This document shows positions 6,876-14,730 of a stretch of DNA of 17,682 bases, piece after piece. The position numbers and the translations under genes are program-made. The notes beneath the pieces are model-generated. The model was not told where the DNA came from and did not search any database. It saw only the letters and a list, made by a program, of their open reading frames with translations. Origin of the DNA: a bacterium SM23_31 (GTDB taxonomy: Bacteria > SM23-31). Positions within the stretch are counted from its first letter, which is position 1. Each line of letters starts with the position of its first letter. The DNA lies in assembly GCA_001304035.1 (NCBI GenBank), contig LJUD01000014.1, forward strand, positions 1 to 17,682, given 5' to 3'.

Positions 6876-9131
6876 ATGATAAAATTTCGTATTCACGGCA
6901 GAGGGGGACAAGGCGGCGTAACACTGGCTAAGATTCTCGGTTTCATGTATTGGATTGAAGGGAAGTGGGTGCAGGCGTTTGGGGATTATTCAGCTGAGCG
7001 CACTGGTGCTCCCATATTAGCTTTTACATTAGTTGATGATGTTGAAATTACGAACCGAAGTAAAATATATTATCCGGACCACTTAATAATTCTCGACCCA
7101 ACACTCATTAGTGACAATATCCTGTCCGGTTTGCAGCCGGGCGGTTATTTGATAATCGACAGCCCATATCCTCCTGAACACTTTAATAGATTCCCTGGTT
7201 ACCGTGTCGCAACTATTAATGCAAAAAAGACTGCTTTGAAATACAAATTAGGCACAAAAACAACTCCCATTACCAATACAACTATTGCTGGAGCAATGGC
7301 AAAAGTGTTCGGCAAGGATTTTTCAATTGTTGAAAAAACCATAAAAGCCATTAACTTTCCGGAACAAAACATCAGCGCTGCAAGAGATGCGTTTTCCGAA
7401 GTTAAGATAGGCGATATAGTCCCGGGGAAGCTAAAAGTGATCGATGTTGTCATGCCTTCCGAGCCGATTCCTCCATTGATTACGGGTAATATCGGGACAG
7501 AACCGCTGTTAAATACGGGGGACTGGAAAAGCGAAGAACCTTTTTATTCCGAGGATCATATTCCGCCGTGCAATTTTAATTGTCCTGCAGGTAACAACAT
7601 CCGCGGATTTATTGAGGAAATGACAAAAGGGAATTATGACGGCGCACTCGAAATACTTAGAGAGACTACTCCTCTTCCCGGCAGTACGGCGAGGGTTTGC
7701 CCTCACCCGTGCGAGGATTTTTGTAACCGGAAGGATATTGATGAAAAGATCAATATTCATGCTCTCGAGCGTCTTGCCGCTGATAAAGGTAAAGTAAAAC
7801 CGCTCAAACCTCGAATAGAGCGCAAAGAAAAAGTGGCAATAATAGGCTCTGGTCCAGCCGGATTATCTGCGGCATATCAACTAAGAAGATTCGGCTACCG
7901 GCCTACGATATATGAATCTCAACCCGAACCCGGCGGAATGATGCGAACGGGGATTCCTGCTTATCGGTTACCCGACGATGTTTTAAATGCCGAAATTCAG
8001 TATATCATCGATTCCGGAGTAGAAATTAAATGTAATGCCCCAATTGATTCAAAATCCTCGTTTGAGCGTCTCCTTTCCGAATATGATGCTGTTATTATTG
8101 CGGTGGGATTAAGCTTTGGCAGCGATTTGAAATTAAAGGGTGCAACCACTGATAATGTTATACAGGGAGTTGATTTCCTCTGGAAAGTCAATTTTGGAGA
8201 AAAAGTTAGCCCGGGCTTACATGTAATTGTAATCGGCGGCGGTAATACGGCAATTGATGCATCTCGAACGGCACTTCGATTGGGTGCACCGGAGGTAACA
8301 ATTGTCTATCGTCGCAGCCGGGAAGAGATGCCGGCAATCCGGGAAGAAATTGAAGCAGCTCTTAAGGAAGGCGTCAAATTAAGATTTTTATATTCTCCCG
8401 TTCATGTATTGCACAGAGAGGGGAAAAGCATTTTACAGGTTCAGAAAATGAAACTTGGCGAACCCGGTGAGGATGGCCGCCGGAAACCTATCCCGGTCCC
8501 GGATGAGTATGATGAAATTGAGTATACAACCTTAATTCTTGCAACGGGGCAGTATGCGGATTTAAGTTTCTTGGCTAAAGATATTGCAATTGAGAACGGA
8601 TTTATTAAAACAGATGCATTCGGTATAACGTCGCATGACAAGGTATTCGCTGTGGGAGATGTTGTGTCAAATGACGGTACTGTTACACATGCTGTCGGGT
8701 TCGGACGGAGGGTTGCGGATGCTGTTCATCATTATATTAGCGGTGCGCCGCTTCCGGATTATGCTCAAGACAAATCTAAAATAACAACCGCACAACAAAT
8801 GAACCTTTATTATTTTGCTCCTTCAAAAAGAAATGAAATACCCGAAGCTCCGGTAGAGAAAAGAACTAAAAATTTTGAAGAAGTAAATCTGGGTATTGAT
8901 ACCATAGAAGAAGCGCTTCGCTGCCTGAGCTGCGGAGTATGTAATGCCTGCGCAACTGACGGCATAAGTAAATGTGTACTTTTTTGCCCAGAGAGAACCA
9001 TTCACAAAATTACATCAACGAAACTTGAAATAAATTATGAAGGATGTAAGGGATGCCTGATCTGTATGGAGGTATGCCCGCGTAATGCTATAGATAAACG
9101 TACTATAAAGAAAGAGGCTATGGCTCAATGA
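6876..9131 (+). CDS. Fused 2-oxoacid:acceptor oxidoreductase gamma subunit / GltD-like FAD oxidoreductase / ferredoxin (delta)
   Basis: Three modules in 751 residues. Residues 1-185 are the gamma subunit (opening GRGGQGGVTLAKILG; GDYSAERTGAP near 43). About 215-665 is a glutamate-synthase-small-subunit/NfnL-like oxidoreductase: iron-sulfur cysteines C232, C236, C275, C279 and C283, FAD motif GSGPAG at 324-329, NAD(P)H motif GGGNTA at 454-459, and the YRRSREEMPA segment typical of this family. Residues 683-740 are a ferredoxin with C683/686/689/692, C700, C704-P and C724/727/730/734-P, enough for two [4Fe-4S] clusters. GltD and NfnL normally have two further N-terminal cysteines (CxxC) before C232; none is present, so that module probably holds fewer clusters. 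The gene heads the operon and overlaps the alpha subunit by ATGA, implying stoichiometric coupling. Likely role: carry electrons between the thiamine enzyme and NAD(P)H. Direction and cofactor preference are inferred. Confidence 0.88.
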   Translation: MIKFRIHGRGGQGGVTLAKILGFMYWIEGKWVQAFGDYSAERTGAPILAFTLVDDVEITNRSKIYYPDHLIILDPTLISDNILSGLQPGGYLIIDSPYPPEHFNRFPGYRVATINAKKTALKYKLGTKTTPITNTTIAGAMAKVFGKDFSIVEKTIKAINFPEQNISAARDAFSEVKIGDIVPGKLKVIDVVMPSEPIPPLITGNIGTEPLLNTGDWKSEEPFYSEDHIPPCNFNCPAGNNIRGFIEEMTKGNYDGALEILRETTPLPGSTARVCPHPCEDFCNRKDIDEKINIHALERLAADKGKVKPLKPRIERKEKVAIIGSGPAGLSAAYQLRRFGYRPTIYESQPEPGGMMRTGIPAYRLPDDVLNAEIQYIIDSGVEIKCNAPIDSKSSFERLLSEYDAVIIAVGLSFGSDLKLKGATTDNVIQGVDFLWKVNFGEKVSPGLHVIVIGGGNTAIDASRTALRLGAPEVTIVYRRSREEMPAIREEIEAALKEGVKLRFLYSPVHVLHREGKSILQVQKMKLGEPGEDGRRKPIPVPDEYDEIEYTTLILATGQYADLSFLAKDIAIENGFIKTDAFGITSHDKVFAVGDVVSNDGTVTHAVGFGRRVADAVHHYISGAPLPDYAQDKSKITTAQQMNLYYFAPSKRNEIPEAPVEKRTKNFEEVNLGIDTIEEALRCLSCGVCNACATDGISKCVLFCPERTIHKITSTKLEINYEGCKGCLICMEVCPRNAIDKRTIKKEAMAQ

Positions 9132-10321
9132 TAAGTGAACTCTGTACAGCGAATTACGCCGGGGGATATACTTTTGCAATCTGCGGTAACGCCAACCGAA
9201 AGGCACGTGGATGCGGAACAGGAATATATCCGATTACCCCGCAAACTGAAATTGTTGAGACCGTTGTACAACTGTTCGATAAGGGAAAAATAGAAAAAGG
9301 CAGAATTTTTCACGTAGAGTCGGAACACAGTGCAATGGGAGCATGCATCGGTATAAGTGTTGAAGGTGCGCGGTCATTTACCGCTACCTCGTCAAACGGC
9401 GCTCTGTATATGGCGGAGAATATAGTAAGTGCAAGCCTTTTTCGATTACCAATTGTTATGCAGATTGTTAACCGAACCCTTGGACCGGAATGGAATATCT
9501 GGTCAGAGCAGGGTGATAGCCTCATGTTCCGGGACTGGGGCTGGATACAAATATACTGCGAAAATAACCAGGAACTTGTAGACCATATCATAATGGCATT
9601 TTATATCAGTGAAAACCATAAGGTTCTCCTGCCGTCAATGGTTTGTGTGGATGCGTTTATTCTAAGTCACACAATGATGCCTGTAATGCTGCCGACACAG
9701 GAGGAAGCTGACGAATACCTTCCGCTGCTTGACCTGCCGCACCGTTTAAAACATGAAAAACCTTTTACAATCGGCGGGCTCGCACTTCCCAGAGTTACTG
9801 CATCCCACCGGTACGATATGGAAAAAGAAATATATAATGTTTTTGATGTTTATAAAGAGGCTCAGGATCGCTTTGAGGAATTATTCGGTCGCCGCCCTGA
9901 AGATCCTGCAATCGGGCATTACCACGAAGATGCTGAAATTATTTTAATCTCATCGTCTACAGTCAGCAGTACGGTACGAAACGTGGTCGATTCACTCAGG
10001 AAAAAAGGTATCAAAGTCGGTATGGTGAAAATAAAAATGTTCCGCCCATTCCCGACAGAACAGCTCATTAAATTGGTCGGTAATGCAGAAAAGATTGCTG
10101 TGCTTGACCGGAATTTTGCCCTGGGTGCTCCGAATAAAATCGGCGGAATTTTTGTGCAGGAAGTATTCAATTCTTTGTGGTTTGCGGGCAGTCGAAATCT
10201 TGTCCAGAGCTACATTGTCGGAATCGGTGGTATGGACGTTACACCAAATGTAATTGAAGATATTGTAGATGATATTTCCAAACGTAAACGTCCTGAAAGC
10301 TCTATATGGAAAGGATTATAA
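9128..10321 (+). CDS. porA: 2-oxoacid:ferredoxin oxidoreductase alpha subunit (pyruvate type likely)
   Basis: Alpha subunit of the thiamine-dependent, CoA-linked oxidoreductase that converts a 2-oxoacid to acyl-CoA plus CO2 and passes electrons to ferredoxin, or runs in reverse. Diagnostic features: YPITPQTEIVE at 34-44, ESEHSAMGACIGISVEGAR from 64, the TSSNGALYMAEN region after it, EQGDSLMFRDWGW near 130, and the C-terminal domain with VKIKMFRPFPTEQL (about 298-311). At 397 residues it has the usual length for a four-subunit-type enzyme. It begins inside the stop of the fused gamma/GltD/delta gene (ATGA, 9128-9131) with AAAGAGG ten bases before, and is followed directly by beta. Substrate could be pyruvate or another 2-oxoacid such as 2-oxoisovalerate; sequence alone favours pyruvate without proving it. 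Confidence 0.88.
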   Translation: MISELCTANYAGGYTFAICGNANRKARGCGTGIYPITPQTEIVETVVQLFDKGKIEKGRIFHVESEHSAMGACIGISVEGARSFTATSSNGALYMAENIVSASLFRLPIVMQIVNRTLGPEWNIWSEQGDSLMFRDWGWIQIYCENNQELVDHIIMAFYISENHKVLLPSMVCVDAFILSHTMMPVMLPTQEEADEYLPLLDLPHRLKHEKPFTIGGLALPRVTASHRYDMEKEIYNVFDVYKEAQDRFEELFGRRPEDPAIGHYHEDAEIILISSSTVSSTVRNVVDSLRKKGIKVGMVKIKMFRPFPTEQLIKLVGNAEKIAVLDRNFALGAPNKIGGIFVQEVFNSLWFAGSRNLVQSYIVGIGGMDVTPNVIEDIVDDISKRKRPESSIWKGL

Positions 10322-11221
10322 ATGAATATCGAGAACGAATCGGAGATATTGAGGTCTAAAAATACTAATTGTGCAGGCTGCGGTATGTCCATAGCGCTTA
10401 ATTTTATTGGCGACGCACTCGGTAATAAAGTCAAGATGGCAATACCGGCATGCTGTGCAATTGTTACGCCGCATTCTTTTCCGTATTCTTCATACAAAGT
10501 CCCGGTAGTTGCATCAACTTTTGCGGCATCTTCGGTGGTTGCAGCGGGAATGAAAGCCGTACAGCAGATGAACAACGAGAAGGGACATGTAATTGCGTTT
10601 GCCGGCGACGGAGGAACATTCGACATTGGAATGGCAACAATCTCCGCCGCGGCTGAAAGGAATGAGGACATTATATATGTGTGTTATGACAATGAAGTAT
10701 ATGGAAATACCGGTGCGCAGCGCAGTTCTGCAACTCCGGTTGGAGCGATTACCAGCACCACACCTCACGGGAAAAAAGAGGGGAAAAAGGATATTATGGG
10801 CATAATGATACAGCATAATATCCCCTATGCGGCAACTCTGAGTATCGGTTATCCGGATGACTTTATTCGAAAGGTGAAAACTGCAGGAAAAATTCAGGGA
10901 TTCCGCTTTTTACATATTCTTTCTCCATGTATTCCTAACTGGAAAATTGAGCCTTCATATACTGTTAAAATTGCGAGACTTGCAGTTAACACGGGGGTGT
11001 TCCCTTTATACGAGGTATTTAATCATAAGGAATATCACATAACACATAAGCCGGCAAAAATTCAGCCGCTTCAAGAATATTTAAAAATGCAGAAGCGGTT
11101 TTCAAAGATAGATGACTCCATGGCAGCAATGCTTCAGGGTATGATTAAAGAAAACTGGGAACATCTTTTAAAAATGGAAGAAATGTTTCCGCCCGCGGAA
11201 TTAACTGCGAAATATAATTAA
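10322..11221 (+). CDS. porB: 2-oxoacid:ferredoxin oxidoreductase beta subunit (thiamine diphosphate binding)
   Basis: Catalytic thiamine-diphosphate subunit. The cofactor motif runs from GDGGTFDIG (residues about 97-105) to YDNEVYGNTGAQRS, with Asp and Asn as magnesium ligands. The proximal [4Fe-4S] cluster ligands are visible as C17 and C20 (NCAGCG), C44 or C45, and C203 (LSPCIPNW). The 299-residue length is typical. It starts immediately after the alpha stop (TAA 10319-10321, ATG 10322) with AAGGA six bases upstream, so all four functional parts of the enzyme are made from one transcript. No separate delta gene is needed because it is fused to gamma. The enzyme is cytosolic, and the conserved clusters imply oxygen sensitivity and an anaerobic or microaerobic setting. 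Confidence 0.9.
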   Translation: MNIENESEILRSKNTNCAGCGMSIALNFIGDALGNKVKMAIPACCAIVTPHSFPYSSYKVPVVASTFAASSVVAAGMKAVQQMNNEKGHVIAFAGDGGTFDIGMATISAAAERNEDIIYVCYDNEVYGNTGAQRSSATPVGAITSTTPHGKKEGKKDIMGIMIQHNIPYAATLSIGYPDDFIRKVKTAGKIQGFRFLHILSPCIPNWKIEPSYTVKIARLAVNTGVFPLYEVFNHKEYHITHKPAKIQPLQEYLKMQKRFSKIDDSMAAMLQGMIKENWEHLLKMEEMFPPAELTAKYN

Positions 11222-11460
11222 ATGTAAGAAGCAATTATTCTAATAAAAGCAGGAGCGGCGCGGCTATGCAGGGATTTTAATAGCGTATCGCCCCTTTAAA
11301 AAATAGTGAGTTTAACATTAGATTCTATATAGTATAGTATTTTATGAAAAAATGTCTTGACTAACTGAAAAGAAAATTTTACCTTTTTCCCTAATTATAG
11401 CAAAATATATTATTATTTTTTAGTAATACATTTGTTTTAACCAAACTAAGAGGATCATTT
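11222..11460. other. Spacer with imperfect hairpin and weak promoter
   Basis: Bases 11257-11292 can fold as GGCG + GCTAT against ATAGC + CGCC with an internal loop, shortly after porB; there is no T-run, so a terminator role is doubtful. TTGACT (11357-11362), 17 bases, then TACCTT (11380-11385) is a poor promoter candidate for the next gene. GAGGA with six bases to the ATG at 11461 is a good ribosome site. Confidence 0.3.
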
Positions 11461-12693
11461 ATGGCTGGACAGGTGAATTTGAAGAACATAGCTGTTTGGG
11501 GAGGTGCAAACGAAAGCAAGAGCAGGGCACCGGTGAGATGGAAACATGATTATATCATTTTCGCATCTTATGTAGACAAATTAACCGCATTAAAAAACCC
11601 GGAGATATTAATCCCTTTTATTTTTGATAAGGAATTAGAGGAAATTAATTCAAAGGAATTATATGACGGTGTTTTTGAGTATAAAGACAAAGAGTTTACC
11701 GTGGAATTGGTGGAGGGGATCGAATATACGGAGTATAAGATTTTTGGGAAAACTGTAGATTTTGACGCTATAACACAGCGACTTCAGGCTGCCGGCGTAC
11801 AAATGCGCAAACCGGAAATCCCTATTGAGATACCCGACAGACCTCCTTTGGTGAATGTGGAACAACTGAATAAGCAGCGATATGACTATCGTGAAGAAAC
11901 AATTGGAAAAGATACAATACTGGCAAGAAACATGAGATTAAAAGCTTTCTTTAAAACTGTTTTTGGTTTAGCTGCTTTTATCGCTGTTTTAACGTATTTC
12001 GGAATGGAGATTTTCCTTCCCAAATATCAAGATATAACGCCGCCGCCTGACAGTGTGTTTATCGCTGCTAAGGGTTATAATGTTGTTTATAGTATAGGTG
12101 AAACTAAAAAATTTACCGTTTTTAAATTTGCATTACCAATTGAAGAAATTGGCTATGATACCACATATAGAATCTATGTTCGTGAGGGAACTGATATAAA
12201 CAAAGAGGAAATAATTGTAGATAAAATGGAAAATGCGGCAGGTGGGAAAATATATGATATTGGAAACCGGATTGTTGAGTACGGAACCGATCCGGCAGAT
12301 TATGGATTTATAAACGCAAAGCTTTTCATATTTAATTCCTTTCAAGAAGGCGGTGATGCGGACTGGTATAGTCTCGGGTCATTAAATAAAGGTAAAGCAG
12401 AAAAAGTTATATTCCAGGGCAGGGTATTTGAAAAAGATGGAAAATATTTGGCTCATTTTGGAAGTACATTTGCAGAGTTAGGAACTGTCTCTGAAGCTGA
12501 TTCGATACCTCAGTTTTACGAACTTCTACAAGATGATATAAGTTATACTGCTGTATTATATTCATTGAAAGTAAGTAAATCGATAAATATCTACGGGCAG
12601 ATTAATAAAACTTTAACTTCTAATGAAGGCCGCAACAGTGTTGATAAAATAATCTTTACATTTAAAGTTGATTATGCCCGCAGTATCCGTTAA
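11461..12693 (+). CDS. Hypothetical single-pass membrane protein
   Basis: I do not recognise this 410-residue protein. Residues 1-160 form a soluble N-terminal region, charged and mixed alpha/beta, without a signal peptide. It ends in a basic patch (RNMRLK) followed by one clear membrane segment at about 163-186. A proline-rich stretch then leads to a 220-residue C-terminal part dominated by alternating hydrophobic/polar strands, probably an all-beta domain. The basic residues before the segment predict N-terminus in the cytoplasm and C-terminal domain outside the inner membrane. The ribosome site GAGGA with six-base spacing fixes the start. The next gene, a small exported protein, begins 41 bases later before a strong terminator, so the two are probably co-transcribed and may work together at the envelope. 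No cysteines or catalytic motif stand out. Confidence 0.7.
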   Translation: MAGQVNLKNIAVWGGANESKSRAPVRWKHDYIIFASYVDKLTALKNPEILIPFIFDKELEEINSKELYDGVFEYKDKEFTVELVEGIEYTEYKIFGKTVDFDAITQRLQAAGVQMRKPEIPIEIPDRPPLVNVEQLNKQRYDYREETIGKDTILARNMRLKAFFKTVFGLAAFIAVLTYFGMEIFLPKYQDITPPPDSVFIAAKGYNVVYSIGETKKFTVFKFALPIEEIGYDTTYRIYVREGTDINKEEIIVDKMENAAGGKIYDIGNRIVEYGTDPADYGFINAKLFIFNSFQEGGDADWYSLGSLNKGKAEKVIFQGRVFEKDGKYLAHFGSTFAELGTVSEADSIPQFYELLQDDISYTAVLYSLKVSKSINIYGQINKTLTSNEGRNSVDKIIFTFKVDYARSIR

Positions 12694-12734
12694 AGATAAA
12701 CAACCCAAGATCGGTATTAACAGCTAAATCTTCA

Positions 12735-13256
12735 ATGTCTATGATAAGCAGCATAATGAAACAAAAATCTGTAATACTTGTACTTTGCATAATACCATTT
12801 CTGTATAATTCTACTTTATTTGCACAATCATTCGACATAGGACAGCGAGCCGGATTTTTTCTTGAAGATGCCGACCTTTATTTCGGCGTTGAAGCTGATG
12901 TAGAACCGTTGCCTGCTGCAGGCTTGCACATCATTCCAAGTATCGATAAAATCTTTACCGATGAAGCCCCCGGAAATGTTAAATTAGATTCAAAATGGTT
13001 TTTAGGGCTGAATGCTGTATATGATTGGTTACCGCTGCAATTAGGGACAGTATATGCCGGTGGAGGTTTAGGATTTTTCAGGAAAAAGATTAAGGAGGAT
13101 AATACAAAAGAAACAGATATTTCCGTTAACGTTATCGGCGGCTTACGGTTTGATATAATTAAAAATTATAAACCTTTTGCTAATGTGCGTCTTATCCTTA
13201 GCGGCAGCGATACAAGCATCAGTATTGAAGGTGGTTTACACTTTTCCATATTCTAA
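12735..13256 (+). CDS. Small exported protein, outer-membrane beta-barrel-like
   Basis: 173 residues with an N-terminal signal peptide (basic MKQK, hydrophobic core, cleavage likely after FAQ). The remainder is made of short amphipathic strands with glycines at turns (YAGGGLGFF, VIGGLRFD, IEGGLHFSIF), ending in Phe, the usual C-terminal signal for outer-membrane barrel insertion. It is shorter than typical eight-stranded barrels, though compatible with a small one. Three in-frame ATGs (12735, 12741, 12756) are possible. None has a clear ribosome site, and the third gives the most regular signal peptide. It lies 41 bases after the hypothetical membrane protein and is followed by a strong terminator. 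The specific function is unknown. Confidence 0.7.
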   Translation: MSMISSIMKQKSVILVLCIIPFLYNSTLFAQSFDIGQRAGFFLEDADLYFGVEADVEPLPAAGLHIIPSIDKIFTDEAPGNVKLDSKWFLGLNAVYDWLPLQLGTVYAGGGLGFFRKKIKEDNTKETDISVNVIGGLRFDIIKNYKPFANVRLILSGSDTSISIEGGLHFSIF

Positions 13257-13282
13257 AAATTTGAGGATTTTTGTATTACTCG

Positions 13283-13313
13283 GAGAAACCGTTACAGGTT
13301 TCTCTTTTTTTTT
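13283..13313 (+). terminator. Strong intrinsic terminator
   Basis: GAGAAACC (13283-13290) and GGTTTCTC (13297-13304) form a perfect 8-pair stem with a 6-base loop, followed by nine T. It ends the 11461-13256 pair 26 bases after the stop codon. Confidence 0.93.
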
Positions 13314-13371
13314 ACCGCTTTCTAAAATTTAAAATTATATTTTTTACCGCACATAGAAGTTTATTTTTCTC

Positions 13372-13400
13372 TTGCGTATTCCGTAAGCTCTCCGTATATT
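13372..13400 (+). promoter_or_regulatory. Candidate sigma-70 promoter for the AI-2E transporter gene
   Basis: TTGCGT (13372-13377), exactly 17 bases, then TATATT (13395-13400). It lies after the upstream terminator and about 65 bases before the GTG start, as expected for a new transcription unit. Confidence 0.4.
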
Positions 13401-13465
13401 TTTAATATTTAAATTTTTATCACTTTGATAATGCTTCCACCTTATTTTACGTTCCGGAGTGTTTA

Positions 13466-14560
13466 GTGTTACAATCCGAAAAATATGATATAGACCGCAT
13501 TTTTCGATTAATAGTTTCTTTGATAACGTTGTGTCTGCTGTTCTTATTAGTTTATTATCTTCGTATGGTCCTTATTCCTTTTGCTATTGCATTTATCATT
13601 GCCAATTTACTTGACCCTGTGGTCGATCTTTTTGAGCGGATCGGAATTCCGAGAGTAATTTCAATAATCCTTGTGTTTCTTATCATTTTCGGGATACTTT
13701 TTCTGATATTTTTCTTCGGCATACCGTACATAATTTCCGAGTTAAGTCAGTTCAGCCAGATTTTTCCCAATTATATCTCAAATATTTACCAATTAATAGC
13801 CTCAAAGTTAGGTGAAGATTCTACGCAAAGCGTTGACCAGTACCTGAATAAAATAATTGAAAATTTACAATCGACTCAATTCGTAGATACACTAATAAAT
13901 TACTTAACGAATATATTTTCTCAGCTGCTGAACTTGATTTATCTCCTTGTCGGAAGCGTAATCGTTGTGATGTATGTATTCTTTCTGCTGCGGGATATCC
14001 ATAGATTCCGTGCCCGGTGGTTGAAGTACATTCCTGAGAAATACCGGGATACGGTTCAGATGTTTGTTAGGGATACCTATTATTATACCGTTACTTTTTT
14101 TCGCGGTCAATTGACAATAGTTACTATTCTTGGTATTCTCTTTGCCATCGGCTTTTCAATCGTTGATATAAGGTTAGCCATTCTTATCGGGTTTTTGGCA
14201 GGATTCCTCAATCTGATACCGAATTTCGGTACTTTAGTTGCAATAATTCCGGCAGTTTTGCTGGCGATCGGCAGAGCCGTTGAAGTAGACGGCAGCCTGT
14301 TGCTGCGGATTGGCGGCGTTCTCATTGTTTTTTTAGTGGTGCAATTAATTCAGGATATGATTCTCATCCCCACAATAATGGGAAAAAGAACCGGCTTGCG
14401 GCCCGCTACTATCCTTTTTTCTGTTTTCGTATGGGGAAAATTGTTGGGATTTCTCGGGGTTATTCTTGCAATTCCGCTTACGTGTCTTACAAAAGTGTAT
14501 TTCGCACGGTTCGTCCTCAAGGAAAAACCTGTTTCATTAGAGATGGAGAAAAAAGAGTAA
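13466..14560 (+). CDS. AI-2E family transporter (PF01594-type membrane protein)
   Basis: Polytopic inner-membrane protein of 364 residues with about eight hydrophobic segments: two near the N-terminus (about 12-48), one at 64-90, then a soluble loop (about 95-145), one at 150-172, and four in the C-terminal half. The conserved landmarks of the family are present: PFAIAFIIANLLDPVV near the start, and PNFGT followed by QDMILIPTIMGKRTGLRP in the C-terminal half. Members have been tied to autoinducer-2 export, sodium/proton antiport or other small-molecule export; no lux-type gene is nearby, so the substrate is open. The GTG start is supported by GGAG six bases upstream (13456-13459). It appears to be its own transcription unit behind a terminator and a candidate promoter. 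Confidence 0.88.
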   Translation: MLQSEKYDIDRIFRLIVSLITLCLLFLLVYYLRMVLIPFAIAFIIANLLDPVVDLFERIGIPRVISIILVFLIIFGILFLIFFFGIPYIISELSQFSQIFPNYISNIYQLIASKLGEDSTQSVDQYLNKIIENLQSTQFVDTLINYLTNIFSQLLNLIYLLVGSVIVVMYVFFLLRDIHRFRARWLKYIPEKYRDTVQMFVRDTYYYTVTFFRGQLTIVTILGILFAIGFSIVDIRLAILIGFLAGFLNLIPNFGTLVAIIPAVLLAIGRAVEVDGSLLLRIGGVLIVFLVVQLIQDMILIPTIMGKRTGLRPATILFSVFVWGKLLGFLGVILAIPLTCLTKVYFARFVLKEKPVSLEMEKKE

Positions 14561-14640
14561 AATGTCGATTCATCGCAGTTTTTTCAATATACATTAATCT
14601 TATAAAAACGCACTTTTATTACTGAAACTACAACAATATT

Positions 14641-14690
14641 CCCCTCTCTCCCGCTAAGCGGGAAGAAAGACAGGGTGAGGGTGAAAAAAC
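14641..14690. repeat. GC-rich hairpin with CCCTCACCCTGTC-type flank, probable dispersed intergenic repeat
   Basis: The core is CCCGCT-A-AGCGGG (14650-14662), extendable to TCTCCCGCT against AGCGGGAAGA with one bulge, followed by GACAGGGTGAGGGTG. This type of sequence recurs between genes in many bacterial genomes as a dispersed repeat, from general knowledge. It lies between the AI-2E and racemase genes and lacks a T-run, so it is not a classical terminator. Confidence 0.45.
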
Positions 14691-14730
14691 GAGCCTGTTT
14701 ATACCTTGAACTAAAACGGGAATAAATTAT

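Noticed and set aside
6876..9131. Sequencing or assembly artefact joining separate genes into the 751-residue frame
   Set aside because: The frame is uninterrupted through three complete modules with short plausible linkers, and alpha and beta follow in the expected order, so a real fusion is more likely.
10210..10671. 153-codon open frame on the minus strand over porA/porB
   Set aside because: Antisense to strongly conserved oxidoreductase motifs (TTP-binding region and cluster cysteines); no ribosome site and no recognisable product.
13904..14325. Minus-strand frames under the AI-2E transporter gene
   Set aside because: Antisense to hydrophobic segments of a well-supported membrane protein; no independent signal.
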